DNA of 64,000 nt. Origin: Candidatus Gottesmanbacteria bacterium. GTDB lineage: Bacteria; Patescibacteria; Microgenomatia; 2-02-FULL-39-11. The first letter of the stretch is position 1. The number at the start of each line of letters is the position of its first letter. Below the pieces are notes generated by a model. The model did no database searches, was not told the DNA's origin, and saw only the letters and a program-made list of their open reading frames with translations. Positions 43,770 to 53,098 of the stretch are shown here, piece by piece. Made by a program: the position numbers and the translations under genes. The stretch is from NCBI GenBank assembly GCA_016186795.1, contig JACPKY010000002.1, positions 693,814 through 757,813 on the forward strand, read 5' to 3'.

Positions 43770-44732
43770 ATGAAGAAGAAATTCTTTGTCCTTCTCATTA
43801 TCCTCTCATGTTTCTCTTTGGTCGTATTTCTCTGGTGGTATCAAGCAGAAAAAGCACCAAATCCGAAAGACACGGCTATGACCATTTTTTCTATTGAAAA
43901 AGGCGAAAATATTAAAAATATTGCTGATAGATTGGAAAAACAGGGGTTTATTCGATCTCCTCTTGCATTTTTCCTCCTTGCTCGGTTTGGAGGATTTTCA
44001 CAACGAATTCAAGCTGGAGACTTTCGTCTGAGTACCTCAATGGATCTTCAAACAGTAATCGAATCACTTACGCATGGAACCGTCGATACATGGATTGTCA
44101 TTCCCGAAGGATGGAGGAGTGAAGAAATAGCTCTCAAACTTGCAAGAGAATTAAATATTCCAGAAAGAGAATTTCTTCACGTTGCAAAAGAAGGATATAT
44201 GTTTCCAGACACGTACTTATTTCCGAAAGATGCAACAGCAGGAGCTGTAGCAAAAACTATGATGGATAACTTCGATAAAAAGGCTGATGAGAGAATTCGT
44301 ACTCTGGCAAGCAAAAAAAATCTAACACTTACTGAGCTAATCACTATTGCATCACTTGTCGAACGTGAAGCAAAATTTTCGGAAGACCGTCCGCTTATAG
44401 CGAGTGTAATTCTCAATCGCCGTGCTATCGGGATGAAACTTGATATCGATGCGACAGTCCAATACGCTTTGGGATACCAATCTCAGGAAAAGACATGGTG
44501 GAAAAAAGATTTAACAACAGAAGACCTTCGCCTTGATTCACCGTACAATACATACATTCATTCCAATCTTCCTCCAACTCCAATTACCAACCCTGGAATT
44601 GCTGCTATCGAAGCTGTTGTCACTGCACCTTCGACATCATACATTTACTACATTGCTGATAAAACGGGAAAATCTCACTTTGCACAAACACTTGAGGAAC
44701 ACACCGCAAATATTGCCAAATATCTCAACTAA
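43770..44732 (+). CDS. mltG: Endolytic murein transglycosylase MltG
   Basis: 320 residues. N-terminal membrane helix (about 4-24), LysM-like region (FSIEKGENIKNIADRLEKQG), then the YceG domain: IPEGWRSEEIALKL, GYMFPDTYLFP, catalytic Glu at about 198 in SLVEREAK, LDIDATVQYALG, and SPYNTYIHSNLPPTPITNPG. Cuts nascent glycan strands at the membrane and so implies a peptidoglycan wall. Follows the phosphorylase by four bases. Confidence 0.95.
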   Translation: MKKKFFVLLIILSCFSLVVFLWWYQAEKAPNPKDTAMTIFSIEKGENIKNIADRLEKQGFIRSPLAFFLLARFGGFSQRIQAGDFRLSTSMDLQTVIESLTHGTVDTWIVIPEGWRSEEIALKLARELNIPEREFLHVAKEGYMFPDTYLFPKDATAGAVAKTMMDNFDKKADERIRTLASKKNLTLTELITIASLVEREAKFSEDRPLIASVILNRRAIGMKLDIDATVQYALGYQSQEKTWWKKDLTTEDLRLDSPYNTYIHSNLPPTPITNPGIAAIEAVVTAPSTSYIYYIADKTGKSHFAQTLEEHTANIAKYLN

Positions 44733-44757
44733 AGAATTTCTTCCCACCTTCTGACTC

Positions 44758-44786
44758 TTGAAAATCTTTTCTATCTATATCATAAT
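44758..44786 (+). promoter_or_regulatory. Promoter of the SET-domain gene
   Basis: -35 TTGAAA (44758-44763), 17-bp spacer, -10 CATAAT (44781-44786). Predicted start near 44793, eleven bases before the ATG. Confidence 0.65.
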
Positions 44787-44803
44787 AGTACTTTCCCATT
44801 CAT

Positions 44804-45214
44804 ATGAAGAAAGCTGACCTCATTGCCAATCTTCGAAATGATGTATATTGCCGGATGAAACCATCCCCAATACATGGAGTTGGTGTTTTTGCAATCCGAA
44901 CTATTCCGAAAGGAATAAATATCTTTAAGGGATCACAGGAGAGCTTTTATGATTTTACAAAAAAAGAGCTCCAAAAAATATCTAAACCGGTTCAAAAGCT
45001 CATCTATGATTTTTGCTGCATCGAGAAGGGAAAAGTGTTTATACCCAAAGCGGGATTGAATAGTATTGACATATCATTTTTTGTCAATCATTCAAACAAA
45101 CCGAATGTGAGATTTGATGAGGAACAAGGCTCATTTATCACGTTAAGAAAAATCAGTTCAAACGAAGAACTTGTTGTCGATTACTCCGATTTTGAAAAAA
45201 ATGTTCAAACCTAA
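44804..45214 (+). CDS. SET-domain protein, putative protein lysine methyltransferase
   Basis: 136 residues, little more than a bare SET domain. SPIHGVGVFAIRTIPKG (about 21-37) is the N-terminal SET motif, FVNHSNKPN (about 91-99) the SAM-binding NHS motif, and EELVVDYSDF (about 121-130) the catalytic Tyr region. No pre- or post-SET cysteines. Bacterial SET proteins of this size occur sporadically; the target is unknown. It is monocistronic and overlaps the convergent dnaJ gene by 4 bp. Confidence 0.85.
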   Translation: MKKADLIANLRNDVYCRMKPSPIHGVGVFAIRTIPKGINIFKGSQESFYDFTKKELQKISKPVQKLIYDFCCIEKGKVFIPKAGLNSIDISFFVNHSNKPNVRFDEEQGSFITLRKISSNEELVVDYSDFEKNVQT

Positions 45215-46110
45215 AACCAAGATTTCTTCTTTTTTCCTTCTTCTTCAAATTCATTCAAGAGTTCTTTTTGATGGGATGTCAGTTTTGTCGGGATGCGTAC
45301 TTTTACTCGCACATACAAGTCGCCTCTCCCCCCTCCATGAATGTGTGGGATGCCTTTTTCGCGAAGTCGAATGAGAGCATGGGGTTGCGTTCCAGGTTGA
45401 ATCTTTACATTCAATGGTCCATCAATTGTTGGGACGGAAACAATATCTCCGACCGTGGCTTGAACGATACTTGTTTCCACGTCAGTTATCAAATCGTATC
45501 CTTCTCTTTTAAACCGTGAATCTGACTGTACTTCAACAACAATATCAAAATCGTCAAAACGAATTCTTGACCCGCTATCAACTCCTGCCGGAATCTTAAT
45601 TTTTTGGCGCTTTCCACCGAGGTCAACTGTTTTTTCAACTCCTTTCACAGCCTCCATAAAGTCAAGCGTTAGACGGTAAATAGGATGCTGTTTCCCTCGT
45701 CCTCTACCAAACGGTGATCCAACACCGAAAAATTGTTCGAAAATCTCAAATGGATCGGAAAATCCCCCAAAATCTCCACCGCCTTCAAATGGTGACCCCC
45801 CATATGTTGTGTATGTATAGGTGAACGGCCCGTATCTTCCGGTTTGCTGTCCTTCAAATGGCTCACGACCTGCTCCGAAACCACCCCCTGGCTGAAAGGC
45901 TGAGTCACCGTATTGGTTGTATACCTCACGCTTTTTTGTATCAGAGAGAATTTCGTACGCTTTATTGATTTCCTTAAACTTTTCGGTCGCTTCTGTTGAT
46001 TTGTTTCTATCCGGATGCCACTGGAGGGCTAACTTTCGATATGCACGCTTGATATCACTTTCTGTTGCGTTTTTCGATACTCCGAGTACCTCGTAATAAT
46101 CTCTCGCCAT
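45211..46110 (-). CDS. dnaJ: DnaJ-like cochaperone without zinc finger (type II, CbpA-like)
   Basis: 299 residues. J domain 1-70 with HPD at 32-34, a G/F-rich linker (about 75-135), then the two C-terminal substrate-binding beta domains (IPAGVDSGSRIRF, RFKREGYDLITDVETS). The CxxCxGxG zinc-finger repeats of classical DnaJ are absent. As it closes the hrcA-grpE-dnaK cluster, it is probably the main J protein partner of this DnaK. The gap to dnaK is 87 bp and I see no promoter in it. Confidence 0.93.
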   Translation of the reverse strand: MARDYYEVLGVSKNATESDIKRAYRKLALQWHPDRNKSTEATEKFKEINKAYEILSDTKKREVYNQYGDSAFQPGGGFGAGREPFEGQQTGRYGPFTYTYTTYGGSPFEGGGDFGGFSDPFEIFEQFFGVGSPFGRGRGKQHPIYRLTLDFMEAVKGVEKTVDLGGKRQKIKIPAGVDSGSRIRFDDFDIVVEVQSDSRFKREGYDLITDVETSIVQATVGDIVSVPTIDGPLNVKIQPGTQPHALIRLREKGIPHIHGGGRGDLYVRVKVRIPTKLTSHQKELLNEFEEEGKKKKSWF

Positions 46111-46197
46111 AATATTTATCTTCGGAATATGGGGTCTTTATTTTTTCCTGGAATCATTGGAGGAGAGTAACTATCCAATCGCTCTTTCAACATACCA

Positions 46198-48099
46198 TTA
46201 CTCCACTACTTCCCCCTCTTGCACATCTTCTTTCTTCGACTTTTTCTCATCTTTTTTCTCCCCGTTCCCTTTCTCCTCTTGTTTTGTCTCTTTTCCTGTT
46301 TGAGGTTGTTGTTGATACATCGACTGACCTATCTTTTGCAGAGAATCTGAAAGATCTTTTGTTTTTGCCTCAAGATCTTCTTTTGTACCAGTATCAAGTA
46401 TTGATTTAAGGGCTGTAATCTTTTCCTCTACCTCTTTTTTGATATCGGGAGATACCTTCTCACCTGCATCTTTAACTGATTTCTCTGCAACATAGATCAT
46501 GTTATCAGCTTTATTGCGCACCTCTATCATTTCTTTCTTTTTCGAATCCTCCGATGCATGGGCTTCCGCTTCTTTCGTCATCTTCTCAATCTCATCTTTT
46601 GAAAGACCGGTTGAACCGGTTATTTTAATACTCTGAGATTTCCCTGTCGCTTTATCTTTTGCGGAAACACTTAATATTCCATTGGCATCAATATCAAACA
46701 TCACCTCAACTTGGGGAATCCCACGAGGTGCAGGTGGAATACCATCAAGAATGAATCGTCCAAGTGATTTATTATCTGCTGCCATTGGTCGTTCTCCTTG
46801 GAGCACATGGACTTCAACCGACGTCTGGTTATCCGCAGCAGTTGAAAAGATCTCTGATTTAGATGTCGGTACAGTTGTATTCCTCTGAATAAGCGGTGTC
46901 ATAACTCCACCAAGCGTTTCGACACCAAGAGTTAACGGTGTAACATCAAGAAGCACAACATCTTTCACGTCTCCAGTGAGTACCCCTGCTTGGACGGCAG
47001 CACCAACTGCAACAACCTCATCTGGATTTACCGATTTATTTGGTTCTTTCCCAAAAAAGTTCTTTACTACCTCGGTGACCTTTGGCATTCTGGTCATTCC
47101 ACCAACCAAGACAACTTCGTCAATATCGCTTTTTGTAATTTTTGCATCTTTAAGAACCGCGCCAACCGGTTCCAAGGATTTATCAATTAGACCTCCGACT
47201 AAGCTTTCCAATTTGGAGCGGGTAAGTTTTTTCACCAAATGGAGCGGTCCCTCTTTCCCTTGAGTAATAAAGGGAAGATTTACCTCTGCCTCAAGTGCAG
47301 TTGAAAGCTCTATCTTTGCCTTTTCGGCTGCGTCTCGAAGCCTTTGCAGAGCCTGAGGATCTCTCCGCAGATCTACTCCGTTTTCTTTCTTAAATTCATC
47401 CGCAAGGAAATCAAGAATCACTTTATCAAAATCATCTCCTCCGAGATGTGTATCTCCATTTGTTGCTTTCACTTCATACACACACTCACCAAGTTCAAGT
47501 ACTGAGATATCAAACGTACCACCACCAAGATCGTACACCGCAACCGTATGCGCATGTTTCTTATCAAGACCGTATGCCAAAGCTGCAGCTGTTGGTTCAT
47601 TCAGAATCCGTTTGACAGTGAGTCCCGCAATTTCTCCTGCTTGTTTGGTTGCTTGTCTTTGAGAGTCATCGAAGTATGCAGGAACAGTAATAACTGCTTC
47701 AGTTACTTTCTGACCAAGATACCCTTCGGCATCTGCTTTAATTTTTTGTAAAATCATGGCTGAGATCTCTTGAGGAGTAAACGTTCTTCCCTCAACCTCA
47801 ACAACCGCCATTCCATCTCGACCCTCTTTAATAACGTATGGAAGCCATTTTATATCATGCTGTACTGATTTATCGTTAAACTTTCTCCCCATGAGTCTTT
47901 TGATAGAAAATATTGTCGACTTGGGGTTTATTACCATTTGCCGTTTCGCAACATCTCCCACTATTCGTTTGATTGGATCAACAACAGATGGAATGACGTT
48001 TCGGCCCTCAGAGGAATGGATGACTTTAGGATTTCCTCCCTCCATAACTGCTACACAGCTATTCGTTGTACCTAAATCAATACCGATTATTTTTGACAT
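46198..48099 (-). CDS. dnaK: Chaperone protein DnaK (Hsp70)
   Basis: 633 residues. ATPase domain with GIDLGTTNSCVAVMEGG, VPAYFDDSQRQATKQAG, YDLGGGTFDIS and VVLVGGMTRMPKV, then the peptide-binding domain (LLDVTPLTLGVETLGG) and a charged C-terminal tail rich in Lys and Glu, ending EGEVVE. A strong Shine-Dalgarno (AAGGAGG) lies seven bases before the ATG, the best in this cluster, which suits the high expression expected of DnaK. Confidence 0.98.
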   Translation of the reverse strand: MSKIIGIDLGTTNSCVAVMEGGNPKVIHSSEGRNVIPSVVDPIKRIVGDVAKRQMVINPKSTIFSIKRLMGRKFNDKSVQHDIKWLPYVIKEGRDGMAVVEVEGRTFTPQEISAMILQKIKADAEGYLGQKVTEAVITVPAYFDDSQRQATKQAGEIAGLTVKRILNEPTAAALAYGLDKKHAHTVAVYDLGGGTFDISVLELGECVYEVKATNGDTHLGGDDFDKVILDFLADEFKKENGVDLRRDPQALQRLRDAAEKAKIELSTALEAEVNLPFITQGKEGPLHLVKKLTRSKLESLVGGLIDKSLEPVGAVLKDAKITKSDIDEVVLVGGMTRMPKVTEVVKNFFGKEPNKSVNPDEVVAVGAAVQAGVLTGDVKDVVLLDVTPLTLGVETLGGVMTPLIQRNTTVPTSKSEIFSTAADNQTSVEVHVLQGERPMAADNKSLGRFILDGIPPAPRGIPQVEVMFDIDANGILSVSAKDKATGKSQSIKITGSTGLSKDEIEKMTKEAEAHASEDSKKKEMIEVRNKADNMIYVAEKSVKDAGEKVSPDIKKEVEEKITALKSILDTGTKEDLEAKTKDLSDSLQKIGQSMYQQQPQTGKETKQEEKGNGEKKDEKKSKKEDVQEGEVVE

Positions 48100-48137
48100 A
48101 TATTTTCCTCCTTACAAATGAATGAATGGTTCATAAT

Positions 48138-48647
48138 TTAATTTGATGATTTTTCAGATACTTCTGCTTCCTTTAATTCGTCTTTTTTCTTTCCAACGAT
48201 TACTTTTGCCGGTCTTAAAAGTTTCCCTCTATAAAAGTACGCTTTCCCAAGTTCTCCTAAAACTTCATTATCTTTTCCATTTTCAACTTCTCTCACCTCA
48301 ATACACTCCATCGTATGCGGGTCATACATTGTTCCAACGACTATTTTATGCGTGACACCGTATCCTTGCAGTACATCATGAAATTGCAATCTTACTGACT
48401 TTAACCCTTGATCTTCTCTATACGGGTCATGTTTTAGCATCTCATCAAATACATCAATAATTGGTAATAATTTCAAAACTAGTTGTTCTTCTAACCGATT
48501 TGTTAATTCTTTCTTTTCTTCTTGTACTCTTTTTTCTAAATTTTGATAGTCAGCGAGTGCCCGAAGATATTTTCCTTTCCAGACATTTTCTTCTTTCTCA
48601 CTCTGAAGAGCTTTTGAACCGTCGTGCTTTTTACTTTGTATTTTCAT
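48138..48647 (-). CDS. grpE: Nucleotide exchange factor GrpE
   Basis: 169 residues. Long N-terminal helix (LRALADYQNLEKRVQEEKKE) followed by the compact C-terminal beta domain (TMYDPHTMECIEVREV, GKAYFYRGKLLRPAKVIVGK). Releases ADP from DnaK. The ATG at 48647 overlaps the hrcA stop by one base (TGATG), so it is taken over a TTG two codons earlier. Confidence 0.96.
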   Translation of the reverse strand: MKIQSKKHDGSKALQSEKEENVWKGKYLRALADYQNLEKRVQEEKKELTNRLEEQLVLKLLPIIDVFDEMLKHDPYREDQGLKSVRLQFHDVLQGYGVTHKIVVGTMYDPHTMECIEVREVENGKDNEVLGELGKAYFYRGKLLRPAKVIVGKKKDELKEAEVSEKSSN

Positions 48648-49378
48648 CACCAATTTGCCGCAACTTCATTAATGAGATTTCCCATATACCGAACGAGTGG
48701 AATGATTTTCGGATAATTTAATCGAGAAGGACCAATGACACCAATGACGCCTTGATGATGTGGCGAAGAAATCTTGGTAAATACTCCCCCACATTGATTG
48801 AGAAACTGCCGCCCCAGATCGTCACCGAGGAGTACTGAAAGAGGTTCTTCATTTGACGTTATAGAACTTGCGACATCCCACCAAAACTCATACTCATCAA
48901 GAGTATTGAGTAAATGTTTGGTGATATCAATATCAAAAAATTCCGGCATATCGAGAATATTTGATATACCTGAGGAATAAAGATGGCCCTCATCAGTTGC
49001 TGCCAGTGACATCGTTTTTGTATTTTTTGCAAGAGCCCGTGTTGCCTCCCTTAAGAGTTTATCCGTTTCTTCTCGGTAATCCCAAATTTTTTGTTTTACA
49101 GTCACTTCCTCTGTCACCGAAAGTTCCTTTGTCTTCATGAGCTTCTCAACATACAATCTCATTGCTTCAGGAGTGGGCGATCGACCAGCTGAAGTATAAG
49201 GCTGTTTTAAATATCCATACTGGGTAAGCTTCACCATCTCATTACGAATTGTAGCCGGTGAAACACCAAGGTTATACTTTTTATCCAATGTTTCAGATCC
49301 CACGGGTTCGGCGGTTTCAATAAACTCTTCTATAATTACTCGCAGTATCTGAAGTTGTCTTTCACTCAGAGAATTCAT
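48647..49378 (-). CDS. hrcA: Heat-inducible transcription repressor HrcA (short form)
   Basis: 243 residues against about 340 in Bacillus. N-terminal winged helix (LSERQLQILRVIIEEFIETAEPVGSE... region, 1-75) with SPATIRNEMVKLTQYGYL, then the GAF-like domain and the conserved ending GVIGVIGPSRLNYPKIIPLV. Part of the middle dimerisation/inserted region appears to be missing. It represses its own operon by binding CIRCE, which overlaps its promoter just upstream. Confidence 0.95.
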   Translation of the reverse strand: MNSLSERQLQILRVIIEEFIETAEPVGSETLDKKYNLGVSPATIRNEMVKLTQYGYLKQPYTSAGRSPTPEAMRLYVEKLMKTKELSVTEEVTVKQKIWDYREETDKLLREATRALAKNTKTMSLAATDEGHLYSSGISNILDMPEFFDIDITKHLLNTLDEYEFWWDVASSITSNEEPLSVLLGDDLGRQFLNQCGGVFTKISSPHHQGVIGVIGPSRLNYPKIIPLVRYMGNLINEVAANW

Positions 49379-49404
49379 AGATCATCACTGGTCACAGATT
49401 GTAA

Positions 49405-49431
49405 TTAGCACTAAGATATCATGACTGCTAA
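49405..49431 (-). promoter_or_regulatory. CIRCE operator of the hrcA operon
   Basis: TTAGCACTA (49405-49413), 9-base gap, GACTGCTAA (49423-49431). Each arm differs by one base from the consensus TTAGCACTC-N9-GAGTGCTAA. It covers the -10 box and much of the spacer of the promoter. Binding by HrcA should block transcription until heat shock. Confidence 0.92.
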
Positions 49432-49441
49432 TCATTGTCAA
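49413..49441 (-). promoter_or_regulatory. Promoter of the hrcA-grpE-dnaK-dnaJ operon
   Basis: Perfect -35 TTGACA (49441-49436), 17-bp spacer, -10 TATCTT (49418-49413) on the minus strand, overlapped by CIRCE. Predicted start near 49406, giving a leader of about 28 nt. Confidence 0.75.
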
Positions 49442-49493
49442 GAGAAGTACTTTTTTCTTTTCACACTTCGATTTCCATGCTACGATGGAAAAG

Positions 49494-51413
49494 ATGAAAC
49501 ATGCAGTCTTTCTCATCATCTGCATAGTTGCTCTGCTCGGACTCCTTTCAACACAGGAAAAAGTTCGACAATTTCTTTCAATAGCAGCACCCACTCCAGC
49601 AAATATTACAATTGATGTACAAAATAGTAAACAGCCTCTCTTTCTCCCGTGGCTAAATTTTGCACAGGGAGGTGAAGAACCTACTCAGATGCTTTCTCCA
49701 GCCATTTCAGCTATGCAGCAACTGCGTCCCCAATACGTACGAATTGACCATATCTATGATTATTATGTTCAAATGGCGAAAGGAAATGATGGCTATTCAT
49801 ATGATTTCACCCAACTTGATAAAACAGTTGATGATATACTGACGATGGGCGCGCTCCCTTTTTTCAGCCTTTCATACATGCCAAAGATTTTCACTGAAAA
49901 CGAATCAGTCATTGATCAACCTTCTAATTGGCAAGATTGGTCGAATCTTGTACAAAAAACCATCGAACACTATAGTGGAAAGAAGTTCAAAAACCTTACT
50001 CATGTATACTATGAGTTGTGGAATGAACCGGAACTTCCACAATTTGGATCATGGAAACTCTCCTCTCCAAAAGATTACCGCATGCTCTATTACTACACTT
50101 CCATTGGTGCACAGAATGCGCAAAACGTCAATGAATTTTCACTCGGCGGCCCGTCAGTTGGATCCTACTACCCTTCCTGGGTTTCTGATTTTGTGGCGTT
50201 TGTGGAACAAAATAACCTTCGACTCGACTTTTACTCTTGGCATAGATACGGTACAAATCCAGAAATATTTGTGAACGACGCCAAAAATATTCGGTCTAAA
50301 CTAGCACGGTTTCCCACGTATAAAGATATCCCACTCATTCTTTCTGAATGGGGATTAGACTCTGACAATACTGATCGGAATAATTCCGATGCTGCGGGAG
50401 CATTTACAATAGCAGCTGCGAGGAATTTCATAAATCGAATTGAGAAAGCATTTGCGTTTGAAATTAAAGACGGTCCTCCCCCTAATGGTGGAAAATGGGG
50501 ACTTCTTACCCATGAGAGAACAACAACACCTCTTTCACGAAAACCGCGATACAAGGCATTTCAAACCTTAACGAAACTTTCGGGAGAACTCCTTCCACTT
50601 TCTGGGGAAGGAACATTCGTATCGGCAATAGGAACAGTCGAAAACAACGCATATAAAGTTATTATCAGTAATTATGACCTTGCAGGAAAAAATGCTGAAA
50701 ATGTACCAGTCACGTTTTCGCGTCTTGCCCCGGGACAATACACCCTCACCTACACGTATCCTCTTTCTGAAATTACTGGTCAGTATGACGATACAACAAC
50801 AACTGGTGTACTATCTCACTTGTTTCCACTTCAACCGAACTCCCTCTTATTTCTTCAATTGACTCCGGTATCACAATTTGCAGACCGCTCTCAAGGCGCA
50901 AGTGGTACATCAGATGATTTTTCGCTCCCTCTCACTCATCTTGAAACTTCGCTTATCTTCACAACACCAACCTTTTATCTCACTTCCCAAGGAAGTGTTG
51001 AATTTGACCTTCAGGTTTTATGGGATGATAACAATGGAGCATTTTATATATTTGAAATCCCCTACACAGATTCAGGAGGATCTATTAGAAAACTATCACT
51101 TGTTAAACAAACAACGGGAAAAAATCACTTCCTTACTCTTTTAACTGAAGAGGGAACCAGTCAAAAAATTACACATCGAATTGATTCGTGGGAGAAAAAT
51201 TCCTGGCATCATATAACTGTTAAATGGGATAGCAAAGATATATCCCTTGAAGTTGATGGGAAAAACGCTCTAGAATTTCCCCTTCGTCTTACAATCAATG
51301 AAGGCAAAACACTTACTTTTCCAGCCTCTCCAATAGCTATTGATAACCTTATTATCCGAATGAATGGGAAAATTCTTATAGAACGACACTTCAACAGAGA
51401 TATAGACTCATAG
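49494..51413 (+). CDS. Secreted or membrane-anchored GH39-like glycoside hydrolase with LamG-like domain
   Basis: 639 residues from the ATG at 49494, nine bases after another ATG. An N-terminal hydrophobic segment (AVFLIICIVALLGLLS) is a signal peptide or anchor. The TIM-barrel (about 35-370) resembles GH39/GH-A enzymes: acid/base Glu178 in YYELWNEPEL and nucleophile Glu285 in LILSEWGLD, with WHRYG between. A beta-sandwich follows (about 375-460), and the end looks like a LamG/concanavalin domain (SWHHITVKWDSKDISLEVDG). A -10 TACGAT preceded by TGC (49481-49486) predicts a start at 49493, so the transcript would be practically leaderless. Probably trims or remodels surface polysaccharide. Confidence 0.75.
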   Translation: MKHAVFLIICIVALLGLLSTQEKVRQFLSIAAPTPANITIDVQNSKQPLFLPWLNFAQGGEEPTQMLSPAISAMQQLRPQYVRIDHIYDYYVQMAKGNDGYSYDFTQLDKTVDDILTMGALPFFSLSYMPKIFTENESVIDQPSNWQDWSNLVQKTIEHYSGKKFKNLTHVYYELWNEPELPQFGSWKLSSPKDYRMLYYYTSIGAQNAQNVNEFSLGGPSVGSYYPSWVSDFVAFVEQNNLRLDFYSWHRYGTNPEIFVNDAKNIRSKLARFPTYKDIPLILSEWGLDSDNTDRNNSDAAGAFTIAAARNFINRIEKAFAFEIKDGPPPNGGKWGLLTHERTTTPLSRKPRYKAFQTLTKLSGELLPLSGEGTFVSAIGTVENNAYKVIISNYDLAGKNAENVPVTFSRLAPGQYTLTYTYPLSEITGQYDDTTTTGVLSHLFPLQPNSLLFLQLTPVSQFADRSQGASGTSDDFSLPLTHLETSLIFTTPTFYLTSQGSVEFDLQVLWDDNNGAFYIFEIPYTDSGGSIRKLSLVKQTTGKNHFLTLLTEEGTSQKITHRIDSWEKNSWHHITVKWDSKDISLEVDGKNALEFPLRLTINEGKTLTFPASPIAIDNLIIRMNGKILIERHFNRDIDS

Positions 51414-51417
51414 AATG

Positions 51418-53070
51418 CTATAAATCATTAACTATCTCCTCTGATGTATCAATAAGCACATCTTGTCTTTTATGACGGATGTTTGCGGCAATTCGTGTCA
51501 AAATTGTTACCTGTGGTACTTCCAGAAACCAAGCAAGGAAAAAATATACCGAGAGTCCCATCACCGTAGAAATACCAGTAAGGAGAAAGAGGTTGATAGT
51601 CCGAGTTGTGTCAAAGACTAGCTGGTCAAAAAGTTTTATCGGGATATAAAGTGCCACACCAGTCACAATGCCGGAGAGAAAAATTTTAAGAGTGGGCATA
51701 AGAAGTTCATATCGATTAAATGCACCTATTTTTCTATCCAGAAGAAATAAAAGAAAGACCATGTTTACAATACTTGCGATCGATGCGGACAATCCCAAAG
51801 CCCATACTTCCCATCTATATACTTTAATAAAAATGATAGAAAGAGCTGTATTCATTAAAACGCTCACCGCTCCGACAAGTAAAGGAGTTTTACTATCATG
51901 GAGGGCATAAAAGCTTCTCGCAAGGAGATGAATGATCGCTTGTGCAAAGAGAGAAATACTAAAATATGCAAGTGTTCTACTCGTCTCAAAAGTCGTTGTT
52001 ATATCAAAAAGAGAACGTATACCATAGACCAACCGTACGACTGGAAATCTCAGTACTATTAAAATAGCCGATAGCGGCACTACAAGAAACAAAATCTGAT
52101 GGAATGATGATAAAAATATTTTTTTGAATGTTTCAATATCTTTCTTGGCATGAAGGGAGGAAAGAGAAGGAAAAGTCGCTTGTGCGATACTCGCCCCAAA
52201 AAGTCCTATTGGTAACTGCTGGAGATGTTGAGCAAAATTAAAAGCAGTTACCGACGCGGCTCCAAGAAGTGTGGAAAGAACCAAATCAATCGTTGTATCG
52301 ATCTGAGAGACGGCAAGTCCCACAGTTCTCGGAAACATAAGTTTTCCGACTTCGCGTGTACCAGGGTCCTTCGTGTCGAATACAAACCGATATCGATACC
52401 CATGAGCAAAAACAATAGGTATTTGAATCACTGCAAAAAGAAAGGCTCCTAGCACAACTCCCAAAACAGGTCCATACAATCCCACATAAGGAGAAAGAAA
52501 TACTATTCCAAGAATAATACCAACGTTGTACACAATTGGAGCAATAGAAGGGAGGAGAAAATTGCGAAATGACTGCAAAATACCTGTAAAAAAATTTCCG
52601 ATGATAAGGGGGAAAACCTGAGCAACAATCATTATTTGTGTAAACGATGCCATTTGCACAATTTCTCCTTCTGTAAAACCCGGTGCAAGAATATGAGATA
52701 TCTCTTTGGCAAAAATCACCATGGGCAAAGAAAAGATAAAAAAGAGTAACGTACCAATTGTAATGATGGAAGATGCCATACGGAAGGCAGCTTCTTTCCC
52801 TTTTGTATCAAGATGTGCAGTAAAAACTGGAATAAACGCAGAAGAAAGCGCACCCATAACCAGTAATTCAAAAATCATATTCGGAATCCGGAATGCTGCA
52901 ATGTAAACACCAAGTTGGGAGGGAGTAAAGTGTGTTGCAAGCAACCAATCTCTCACAAGCCCCAAAACACGCGACAGTAAAACGGCAACCATAATTACTG
53001 TTGCTGCCGATATGATGCTTGTTTGACTTTTGGAAAAGAAACGGAATGTATGCTTAAACAGCTTGACCAT
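51418..53070 (-). CDS. murJ: Lipid II flippase MurJ (MviN)
   Basis: 550 residues from the ATG at 53070. The frame stays open 24 codons further, but these do not fit the family. About 14 membrane helices. Seen: ATVIMVAVLLSRVLGLVRDWLLATHFT near the start, AAFRIPNMIFELLVMGALSSAFIPVF, and APIVYNVGIILGIVFLSPYVG. Carries lipid II across the membrane for cell-wall synthesis, consistent with mltG and the FemAB-like genes. Convergent with the GH39-like gene, four bases apart. Confidence 0.94.
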   Translation of the reverse strand: MVKLFKHTFRFFSKSQTSIISAATVIMVAVLLSRVLGLVRDWLLATHFTPSQLGVYIAAFRIPNMIFELLVMGALSSAFIPVFTAHLDTKGKEAAFRMASSIITIGTLLFFIFSLPMVIFAKEISHILAPGFTEGEIVQMASFTQIMIVAQVFPLIIGNFFTGILQSFRNFLLPSIAPIVYNVGIILGIVFLSPYVGLYGPVLGVVLGAFLFAVIQIPIVFAHGYRYRFVFDTKDPGTREVGKLMFPRTVGLAVSQIDTTIDLVLSTLLGAASVTAFNFAQHLQQLPIGLFGASIAQATFPSLSSLHAKKDIETFKKIFLSSFHQILFLVVPLSAILIVLRFPVVRLVYGIRSLFDITTTFETSRTLAYFSISLFAQAIIHLLARSFYALHDSKTPLLVGAVSVLMNTALSIIFIKVYRWEVWALGLSASIASIVNMVFLLFLLDRKIGAFNRYELLMPTLKIFLSGIVTGVALYIPIKLFDQLVFDTTRTINLFLLTGISTVMGLSVYFFLAWFLEVPQVTILTRIAANIRHKRQDVLIDTSEEIVNDL

Positions 53071-53092
53071 TGGCCCTGTTCCTAGTATACTA
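53063..53092 (+). promoter_or_regulatory. Promoter of rpsT with a palindromic, possibly bidirectional -10
   Basis: -35 TTGACC (53063-53068), 17-bp spacer, -10 TATACT (53086-53091). Predicted start at 53098, one base before the rpsT ATG. The box lies in the palindrome TAGTATACTA (53083-53092), which also reads TATACT on the minus strand six to fourteen bases from the murJ start. Confidence 0.72.
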
Positions 53093-53098
53093 CAACAC

